The notes below the pieces were generated by a model. It was not told where the DNA came from, did no database searches, and saw only the letters and a list, made by a program, of their open reading frames with translations. From positions 87,156,348-87,220,347 of the forward strand of contig OZ035960.1 in assembly GCA_964034945.1 (NCBI GenBank): a stretch of DNA of 64,000 bases, in the 5' to 3' direction. This document shows positions 56,879 to 64,000 of this stretch, piece by piece. The DNA comes from Chrysopilus asiliformis. Taxonomy: Eukaryota; Arthropoda; Insecta; Diptera; Rhagionidae. The stretch's first letter is position 1. The number at the start of each line of letters is the position of its first letter. Both the position numbers and the translations under genes were made by a program.

Positions 56879-57587
56879 ATACCCGTATGGTGAAACCAAA
56901 GGGTATATTAACTTTGCCTTACCGTTTGTAACGCCAAGATCCCGTCATCACACACAAAAATGAATTACACCAGTGTGTTTAGAATGATAAAAAAAATTAA
57001 TTTCTGCATGTCCGTCCGTCTGTCCGTCTGTCTGTCCGTCTGTCCGTCTGTCTGTCCGTCTGTCCGTCTGTCTGTCCGTCTGTCCGTCTGTCCGTCCGTC
57101 TGTCCGTCTGTCTGTCCGTCTGTCCGTCTGTCTGTCCGTCTGTCCGTCTGTCCGTCTGTCCGTCTGTCCGTCTGTCCGTCTGTCTGTCCGTCTGTCCGTC
57201 TGTCTGTGGCGCGGATTGCGGGCGCACGGATTGAGCTAGAGACTTGAAATTTTGCGCAGATCCGTTTTTCGTAAAATGCGAGGCTAAGTTCGTTAATGGG
57301 CAAAAATGGACCATTAAGGGGGGGGGGGGGGGGGGGTACCCCACCATACGAACGAAAACGGTTTTTGTGAATATCTTGGAAACCGTGCATCTTATCAAAA
57401 AAGTGCGAGAACAAAAGTTATTTAGAATACGATTCTACATAAAACTCCCATACATCAAAATCTGATTGGAATAAATTTAAAAAAAATTTATTGGAAAGTT
57501 TGACTTCAAAGTGGAATTTTGATACGAATATCACCATACGGGTTTTCAATAATTGCCAGATTGGCAATTATAGCTTTTGTTATGTTT
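56879..57587 (+). mobile_element. H1 element nested in CACGG MITE, with expanded microsatellite and G run
   Basis: Full H1 from ATACCCGTATGGTGA to TTATGTTT. The GTCY tract (57011-57207) is the longest here. The G run at 57318-57336 is 19 bases, and its complementary C side is only CCCC. Confidence 0.9.
57011..57207. repeat. Long GTCY microsatellite
   Basis: Nearly 200 bases of CCGT/CTGT tetramers within H1. All frames are open because no stop can form, which produces artefact ORFs. Confidence 0.95.
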
Positions 57588-57623
57588 TTTGGATTGAAAA
57601 ATACTCCAGGATTTTTTGCCTTG

Positions 57624-58053
57624 CAGAAAACCATTTCCCAATCGATCGAAGAAGAGGACCGAGATCAATATAAAGTATCCAAGTTCGAAATTTCATCAAA
57701 ATTTGTTAAACCAATTTCAAGGGATGCCGGAACAAAAACTCAGACAGGAAAACAGAAGAACAAAAATTTAAAAGATGAAATTTTTGGCATGAGTAACGAT
57801 CAAATGCAGTTTTTTTGTATGCATACGGATATAACGAATTTACTCAAATTAGATATTAATCTTTAATTTTCAATTGTTTTCCACTATCTGATTTCACGAC
57901 CATTCAAGATATCAAAGATTCTTTCGTGTTTCATGCCCGTTAAAACTGAAATTCATACAAAATCCTCTAAGCAACACTCAACTGTGATACGATTTTTTTT
58001 CTTCTAAAACACTTCAGCCCAGCGCACGAATTGTGAATTTATTTACATTACAG
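57624..58053 (+). other. Intergenic or intron sequence with 3' splice site
   Basis: One frame stays open to 57866 with Lys/Gln-rich sequence of no known domain. The stretch ends in TTTATTTACATTACAG, a plausible acceptor at 58053. Confidence 0.35.
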
Positions 58054-58207
58054 AAACTACACCTGAGCATTCCTTAATGACTTCTCAAGGGCTCATGGAT
58101 TCACAATCTGGTCCAAGTTTCAAGAATCTTACAGGACGCGGCATCGGCGTTCAGTTCTCTAGTTTGATTGCATCCCATGGCGACTTACCTGTCAATAAAT
58201 CTTAAGA
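58054..58207 (+). CDS. Putative terminal coding exon of an unidentified gene
   Basis: The stretch directly follows an acceptor-like TTTACATTACAG. Only one of three frames is open, for 50 codons to a TAA at about 58205. It reads TTPEHSLMTSQGLMDSQSGP, then SFKNLTGRGIGVQFSSLIAS and HGDLPVNKS. Base composition is clearly richer in G+C than both flanks, and no repeat from this window maps here. A poly(A) signal, AATAAA, follows near 58307. A donor-like AAGGTGAGT at about 58221 could mean that splicing continues in the 3' UTR. I recognise no domain. The upstream exons were not found. It could also be a transposon fossil. Confidence 0.38.
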
Positions 58208-59770
58208 ATTACTTAGCGGAAGGTGAGTACTAGACTTTGCTAGAAGAATCTATTTACAGAATATTATTTCAATGTTTCCTATTTTATTTGTGTACAAGAT
58301 TAGAAATAAATTTGATAAAGAACAAGTTTTTTTTAAGAACTTTGGTAGCACTAACAGAACGGTGCAGTTAAGGTAAACCATGAACTTGAATTCGTGTTTG
58401 GTTTCCTTAATAGTATGGCATGGTAATCAAAGACGATCCAGAAGTGGCTTCCTGTTCATGAAACACTTGCAAACAATTCCCAAAGTACGAAATATAATCA
58501 AAAGCGATCTCTGTAACGGCCCTAACTGGATTTCAGTACATGCGCCATAGTAGATAGTGTTGAGATAGCAACGAATATAATATAATTAATATACAACATT
58601 CCTGCTCAGTATAACTAAAGTCCAGATACATTTTCAATTACCGAAACTAGTCTACCTGTTTATGTCTGAACGTGATAATTATACCAGTAACTTATTTACC
58701 TTATCTAAGATTCCTTTTCTATATTATGTTATCCTGATGCACGAAAGTTCCGCATAAGTTTCAATCATCCAGGTATGTATGTAGGAGGTGTACCATCAAA
58801 ACTGAGTTCATTGCACTGAATCACTCTTGTTTTTGATTATCATAACATTCGTACGAGTAGATTGCATATGGCATGTCCAATTTTTTTTACAAAGTTTACG
58901 TCATATGAATATAAACGATTATCTCATTAAAATTAGGCTTGTGCCAAATATTTTATTTGGTTCATATACATTTTTATGATAATGCGACTACAATGTATTC
59001 TTGAATAAAGATAAGCTTTTTTGAATTTTATTTTGATTCCGGTCTTTCTACCGAAAGCTACACGCTTTATTTGATTTCGTGTTTTAAACAAATATGAATG
59101 AATCAACAGTAGTTACTTTTGTTATCTTGTGCAAAAAAAATAAATTATCAAAAGATTAATACAAAAGACTCAAAAAAAAAAAAAAATGTTTTTTTTTGGT
59201 AAATTAAGTTTAATATGCGAAATCCGACGGGGTTCTAGTTTATAGAATGAAGATCTTTGATTCTCTTACAAATAGTCATATGTTCAAACGATTTTTACCC
59301 CATTTTCTGTCCACATATCCTTCCATATCTTGAAAATGGGGCGTCGTAAATAAAATAGAAAAAAAATTAAGCAAAACTTTTGAAAACAATTGCGTTTTAT
59401 AAAAAAAATGAAATAGTTACATTGATGACCAATAAATACCTCCCGGCTGGCTACCCTTATGTATCAGATTGGAAAAAAAAATGCCAACTAACAATTTTAG
59501 TTGCAGATTCTGAAATTGTTTCCAAAATGCGGTTGAAGGGACATTTCAGTCACTCCGGTTGTGACTATGATCTATAAACTTAAAAAACAGCGCATAATTC
59601 AAGGACGCCCGACCCAAAACATTTAATTGAAAAAAATTGACAAGTATTTAAATTTCATATGTTATTAAGTATCAACCGAAATATCTGAAGTGAACAGCAC
59701 TTGACTTTCTTATAAAAAACCTACGTTCCTGCGCAATTAACATTACAACCCGACAAGTAAAATATTAACT
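58208..59770. other. Non-coding stretch
   Basis: No supported gene. A 65-codon frame at 59380-59577 has no recognisable motif. Confidence 0.4.
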
Positions 59771-59827
59771 TATATTAAAATATGATTTTTTTACAAAATC
59801 TGAAATATCTCGATAACGGTAAAAGAT

Positions 59828-60236
59828 AAACATAACAAAAGCTATAATTGCCAATCTGGCAATTATTGAAAACCCGTATGGTGATATTCGTATCAAAATT
59901 CGAAAAGTTGTACCAAAATTCCACTTTGAGTCAAACTTTCCAATAAGATTTTTTAAAATTTATTCCAATCGGATTTTGATGTATGGGAGTTTTATGTAGA
60001 ATCATATCCTAAGTAACTTTTGTTCTTGAACTTTTTTGATAAGATGCACCATTTTTGAGATATTCGCAAAAATCATTTTCGTTCGGATGGGGGGTACCCC
60101 CCTTTTTGCTCATGAACGAACTTGGCCTCGCATTTAAGAAAAACGGATCTGCGCAAAATTTCAAGTCTCTAGCTCAATCCGTCCGCCCGCAATCCGCGCC
60201 ACAGACGGACGGACGGACATGCAAAATTCAACTTTT
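59828..60236 (-). mobile_element. H1 element (3' half) set in an R3 copy
   Basis: On the minus strand it runs from the GTCY tract through a shortened G/C block to the hairpin and TTATGTTT. R3 words lie on both sides (TCTCGATAACGGTAAAAGAT at 59808; AACGGTAAAAGATATCGGAT at 60252), which points to insertion into R3 followed by loss of the 5' half. Confidence 0.75.
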
Positions 60237-60310
60237 TTTCAACTTTTCAATAACGGTAAAAGATATCGGATAAACGACAAAATTGTGGAGAATGCCAATC
60301 TCATTAATTC

Positions 60311-61297
60311 ACGACTACACCCAGAGAAAAATCTTAGTAAAATTAACAAAAGACTTTGTGTTGAACTTTAACACAAGAAAAAACGTATAGATAACAGAAG
60401 TTCTGTTCTCCGAACGAAATATTGTGTTATTCTAATAACATAGAATATGTAGGATTTACGTACATCCATGTGCAGCCAACAAAAGTGCTTGTGTTAAATT
60501 TTTACCCAAAGAAATCGTATATCGCAAATAAGTTGTGTAGTAACAACGCAAAAGGTTGTGAAAATTACAAATATCGTTTGTTGTTGATACAAATAATCAA
60601 AAACATGAAGAAGCTCTCTGTTACATATTATCTATGTACCTATAACACAATTCCGAGTAACCTAACAAAACTTCACGTAATAATTCAAGTCGATTTTTTT
60701 TCTTCTATTATAATTCACACGTGGTTTGCGAACTCGGAGTTTATATAGCTTGAACCTGCCTAAAATTTGGGAGCAGTTACAACTTTTTTATATGAATGAC
60801 TCCTATATTTGGCCACTATGCCCTTTTTTCCCATATATGGGGGACTGGGGCATGCGATTTTGGTGGAACGGTTCCTATATGTTTTTTCCGTGTATGAAAG
60901 ACATATTTTATGTGTCAAAGTAACACAGATTATTTGCTAGTTTCCACACGGTATAAATGTAGATGCAACAAAATTTGACGTAGTATGAACGTAGTTATTA
61001 TATGTAATGTGAACCAAAAAATTGTTCATTACACGTCTGGGTTGTGTATGTTGAACACATTGTTTTCTTCAATGTTACGGAAAATCTTGTTCATATAATG
61101 CTACATTTACACGAATGACAAATTTGTCATTTTTTTCTTGTCATTATGTTAATTCCCGTGTAAATGGCATAATTTTTGTAATTTTTTCGGTCAGAAAATG
61201 TCAATCTCTCATAAAAGAATGAACTTGTCCATTCTTTTATGCCAGATTGTCATTCGTACAAACGCAATATTAGTTATGACAAAAGTTGAATACTAAA
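60311..61297. other. Non-coding stretch with small inverted repeats
   Basis: 61105-61265 has an inverted pair (TTTACACGAATGACAA / TTGTCATTCGTACAAA) enclosing AAAGAATGxACTTGTCCATTCTTT, probably a small MITE. No gene. Confidence 0.4.
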
Positions 61298-61445
61298 AAA
61301 AAGTTGATAGGATCGTCCCATTCCAGGAAATCTTGTACACAGACTGACACACAGAAAGACATTTTTGTAATAGTTATGACTCCAATCGACGAGAAATGTT
61401 TTTAGGAATACAATACTTTGTTATACTACATATAAGAAAGTAAAA
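61298..61445. repeat. R3 repeat fragment
   Basis: AAGTTGATAGGATCGTCCCA, AATCTTGTACACAGACTGAC and TTATACTACATATAAGAAAG, with an internal deletion. Confidence 0.6.
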
Positions 61446-61637
61446 ACGCCATTAAACTAAACTAAACTACATTAAACGCCATTTAACTAAAAATAAAACT
61501 AATTATTTCTAATCAAAAACTCATTTATAATAGAACAAAAACTAAAAATGTGCCATTTGATGCTATAAAAACCATAATAATATATAATTCGGATCATATT
61601 ACGCAATCTCATTAACTTTTTTCCAAGAATCAAAAGG

Positions 61638-61645
61638 TATAAAAG
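61638..61645 (+). promoter_or_regulatory. TATA box of the LRR gene
   Basis: TATAAAAG lies 69 bases before the start codon. An initiator-like TTCACA sits at 61664-61669, about 28 bases downstream, giving a short 5' UTR. Confidence 0.65.
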
Positions 61646-61713
61646 AGAATCAAAATTCTAGCCTTCACAGCTTTTAATACCGAGAACTAAGTGAATAAAG
61701 CTGTGCCAGAAAA

Positions 61714-62886
61714 ATGAGTCCGTTGAATTTCAAAAATGTTTTACTAATCTTAAGTTTTATAAGTGCGGGAAATTGTGGAATTTTAGATAAAAACTGCGAA
61801 TTTAGTTATTTGTTTGATGCCTGGCAATGCAGTAATTTAACAAACGCAGCGTTATCAGAACTGGATTCTGCAACAACAACAAATGAAACAAATATTATTT
61901 TAATTAAATCCAATTTTAATTCAACATTTCCGAGAAGATTTCTGGATATACTAAACAAAACGAAATCCTTCACTATTTTTAATAGTCACATAAAACTATT
62001 ACTACCTGGAGATCTTCAGAATGCACATATGTTGGTCACCTTAAATCTTGCTGTTAATAATATTTCAACAATTCCAAATAAATTTTTTTCCAACACAACT
62101 AATTTGGAAGAATTGAACTTATCATCAAATCAATTGTGTAATTTGACAAAAGATACATTTTTTGGTTTAAGAAAATTAAAATACTTATACTTGGACAGCA
62201 ATAACATAACCAATTTACAAGTAAATGTGTTTAATTTTTTAAAACGTTTAAAAGTTTTGAATTTATCTAAAAATTACTTGCAAGCAATTCAAAATAATTT
62301 GTTCCAATTTAATTTACATCTGCGAACAATTGCGTTGGAAGATTGTCCCCTGAGACGATTCGGTAATGAAACATTAAACAAACTCAAGCTTGACCATTTA
62401 TATTTATCTGGAACGCAATTAATTGAATTAAAAGTTAATTTTGTTAAAAATTTATCAATCACTAATTCGACACTTGAACGATTTGTAGGAAATGTTGTAA
62501 ATATGTTCGCTGATAATAATTGTATCAAAGAAATTATCATTCCAAATATTAATGAAACATTGGAATTACATTTATCTAATAATTCACTGAGTGATATTAA
62601 AAACATAGCAAATGGATGTAATTTAATGACGCTAGACATTTCGAATAATCCATTGAAACAATTCGATATCAATCTTTTTAAAAACATGTCCAATTTGACG
62701 TCATTAAATTTATCCCCGTTGCCATTCAGTAATTTAAATGTATCAAACATTATGAAGATTTTTCCAAGAATGGAAAATTTCACACTTAGCAGCGAAAAAA
62801 ATTCAACAAAATCCAGTTTAGCAGAAGTCATTAAAAATATAACTTCATCAGATTTTGTTAAAAATGTTTTAAATATTTTTGGATAA
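61714..62886 (+). CDS. Secreted leucine-rich-repeat protein, intronless
   Basis: 390 codons, complete and uninterrupted, with a TATA box upstream and a poly(A) signal downstream. Residues 1-21 form a signal peptide (hydrophobic VLLILSFISAG, likely cut near NCG). A short N-terminal region with three Cys (about residues 21-40) precedes a set of LxxLxLxxNxL repeats from about residue 105 to 350. Clear examples are LVTLNLAVNNIS, LEELNLSSNQL, LKYLYLDSNNI, LKVLNLSKNYL and LMTLDISNNPL. There are about twenty NxS/T sequons, so heavy glycosylation is likely. No transmembrane segment, GPI-type tail or cysteine-rich C-terminal LRR cap is seen, so release from the cell is expected. LRR ectodomains usually bind proteins, but the partner is unknown. 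It resembles the many rapidly evolving secreted LRR proteins of flies. The start has A at -3 (AAAATGA). Confidence 0.88.
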   Translation: MSPLNFKNVLLILSFISAGNCGILDKNCEFSYLFDAWQCSNLTNAALSELDSATTTNETNIILIKSNFNSTFPRRFLDILNKTKSFTIFNSHIKLLLPGDLQNAHMLVTLNLAVNNISTIPNKFFSNTTNLEELNLSSNQLCNLTKDTFFGLRKLKYLYLDSNNITNLQVNVFNFLKRLKVLNLSKNYLQAIQNNLFQFNLHLRTIALEDCPLRRFGNETLNKLKLDHLYLSGTQLIELKVNFVKNLSITNSTLERFVGNVVNMFADNNCIKEIIIPNINETLELHLSNNSLSDIKNIANGCNLMTLDISNNPLKQFDINLFKNMSNLTSLNLSPLPFSNLNVSNIMKIFPRMENFTLSSEKNSTKSSLAEVIKNITSSDFVKNVLNIFG

Positions 62887-62964
62887 AAAAAGTTAGAATT
62901 TGTTTTTCTTTTAATGTTGATTTGGCTTGTTCAAAAATGCTATATTGTAAATGTTATATGTAAG

Positions 62965-62970
62965 AATAAA
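62965..62970 (+). terminator. Poly(A) signal of the LRR gene
   Basis: AATAAA 79 bases after the stop codon. A second weak region of T-rich sequence follows. Confidence 0.65.
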
Positions 62971-62999
62971 TATTTTGGTGATACCAGAAGCGAGTTTTA

Positions 63000-63352
63000 C
63001 TTTAAATTATAAATTGTAGAAATTGCGGCGATAGTTTTATTCCTCTATTTTTTTCAATTCAATGTTCAGGAAGTACAGAGTTGTGGTAAGTTTTCGTGAT
63101 GGGATATTTTCCTTAAAGGACAATTTCCCTACGCTTCGTCGCTTTAGAAAATACTAGGGAAGGAGTAATATAGAGTGGGGTGAAGGGAGAAGAAATTTGT
63201 TTGGGACACGGCTTGGCTGATGATAAAACCAAATTTTCGTTTAGGTCCAGAGGACATAGTAGTGTAATGGCGCCGGCGGTACAAAAAAACACACTACAAA
63301 AAATCGTGAAAAATGTAGACGAAGAGGTGGGGTGTTGGGAAGGGATGGCAAG
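63000..63352. other. GC-richer stretch of unknown nature
   Basis: 63110-63350 is GC-richer, with open frames on both strands (83 codons on the minus strand). No motif or splice signal decides between them. Confidence 0.3.
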
Positions 63353-63806
63353 TAGGGATGTCAAAAAAGAACCGGTTAAGCCGGTTACCCGGTGTTTTTG
63401 CTTCGGTTAACCGGTTTTTTTCTGTGTTTTTTGCACGGATATACCCGGTATTTTTTAAAGCCAAAAACCATTTAAAAAAAACCGATCATTTTTTTTTTGT
63501 GTGGAAAAATAATTTTAAAGCAATTTTCGTGCAACTGGTTTGTTAGAAACATTTCTTTTTAGACACTCTAGACCAAATACAATATTATATTGTGCCATTT
63601 ATGATATCTTAATAGATTATATGGCACTTCACGTCTTTTGTTTGTATTATAGTGTATTTGTTGTGTCTAAGACCTAACCTTCCTAATTTGAACAAAACGG
63701 CTTTTCGGTGTTTTAATAACCGGTTTTTTGGACCTGGTTTAAACCGAAGTCTTAAAAACCGGTTTAACCGAAAACCGGTATTTTTTCCAAAAATTTGACA
63801 TCCCTA
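63353..63806. mobile_element. hAT-like MITE with AACCGG-rich ends
   Basis: The left end is TAGGGATGTCAAA and the right end TTTGACATCCCTA. Subterminal ACCGGTTAAGCCGG and CCGGTTTAACCGAAAACCGG blocks are present. The style is like the element at 128-875, but no 8-bp duplication can be shown. Confidence 0.7.
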
Positions 63807-64000
63807 GTAGTGGTAAGGCCAAAAATCAGCGTGACGTATTTTATGGAGACGGCCTTATATTGAATAATTAGAGTTTCTCGAGTGATAGTGAAATGTCGTT
63901 TAACCCACTATAACTTTTGAAAAGTAAAAAACACATCTACATAGTATGTTATAATTTCTATCTTTATCTTTCATTAAACCAACAAAGTAGAAAATCAAAC
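63807..64000. other. Non-coding end of window
   Basis: Nothing supported. Confidence 0.4.

Larger units (their letters stand above)
56571..57623. mobile_element. CACGG-ended MITE, family 2, split by H1
   Basis: This is the reverse of the intact copy at 33733-34075. The break falls within its run of five T's (intact: TATAATTTTTGGATTG). The ends are CACGATAAAAAATCTTGGAG and CTCCAGGATTTTTTGCC. Confidence 0.85.

Noticed and set aside
56965..57414. Long open frames with RTDGQTD or SVCPSVC repeats (also at 24302-24613, 52982-53257)
   Set aside because: They are translations of the GTCY microsatellite in H1 elements, which cannot form a stop in any frame. There is no protein evidence.
60422..60748. 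108-codon frame before the LRR gene
   Set aside because: Composition is like the flanks. No domain, no splice or promoter signal.
62289..62831. 180-codon frame antisense to the LRR gene
   Set aside because: It is a shadow of a complete gene with signal peptide, repeats, promoter and poly(A) signal on the other strand.

Overview
The window is about 70% A+T, gene-poor nuclear DNA from an insect, most likely a fly (Diptera). Three things point there. There is an FGF-family exon that matches the last coding exon of branchless (bnl). There are many copies of short elements with the architecture of dipteran DINE-1/mini-me elements (a GTCY proto-microsatellite, subterminal inverted repeats and a 3' hairpin). 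The transposon fauna is insect-like: mariner, hAT, piggyBac and a CR1/Jockey-type LINE with a tRNA SINE. Species cannot be fixed from the sequence alone. I see no bacterial, plasmid or CRISPR signature.

Genes. (1) 26726-27688 (+) is a terminal coding exon of a branchless-like FGF ligand. Its upstream exons were not found, so the 26 kb to its left is probably intron or upstream DNA. (2) 61714-62886 (+) is a complete intronless gene for a secreted, heavily glycosylated leucine-rich-repeat protein, with its own TATA box and poly(A) signal. (3) 58054-58207 (+) looks like a short terminal coding exon of an unidentified gene. Two GC-richer islands at 41.7-42.5 kb are weak coding candidates.

Transposons, left to right. 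0-9 kb: a hAT element carrying a foldback element; a mariner copy with a piggyBac derivative nested in it; and a CACGG-ended element with a tRNA-derived SINE nested in it. 9-17 kb: two mariner deletion derivatives of one origin, a DINE-like copy hit by two MITEs, and a hAT derivative that still encodes a piece of its transposase. 19 kb: the 3' end of a LINE whose tail matches the SINE at 8.2 kb. 21-26 kb: DINE-like copies that each took a different hAT element at the same 8-bp target. 29-41 kb: a broken duplicate of part of the bnl exon, a piggyBac MITE and many small foldbacks. 43-48 kb: a 211-bp near-identical inverted repeat 3.5 kb apart, a possible P-superfamily MITE, a large hAT element, a broken mariner and another piggyBac MITE. 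49-61 kb: imperfect tandem repeats, then two clean nested insertions that fix the ends and target site of the commonest DINE-like family.

Family names used below are local. H1 and H2 are two DINE/Helentron-like families. R3 is a repeat with the core GATAGGATCGTCCCATT. R4 is a repeat built of units of roughly 100 bp containing AAGGATAACG. Regions not listed are A+T-rich and show no gene or repeat that I can support. No expression or homology search was possible, so all functional statements rest on recognised motifs.
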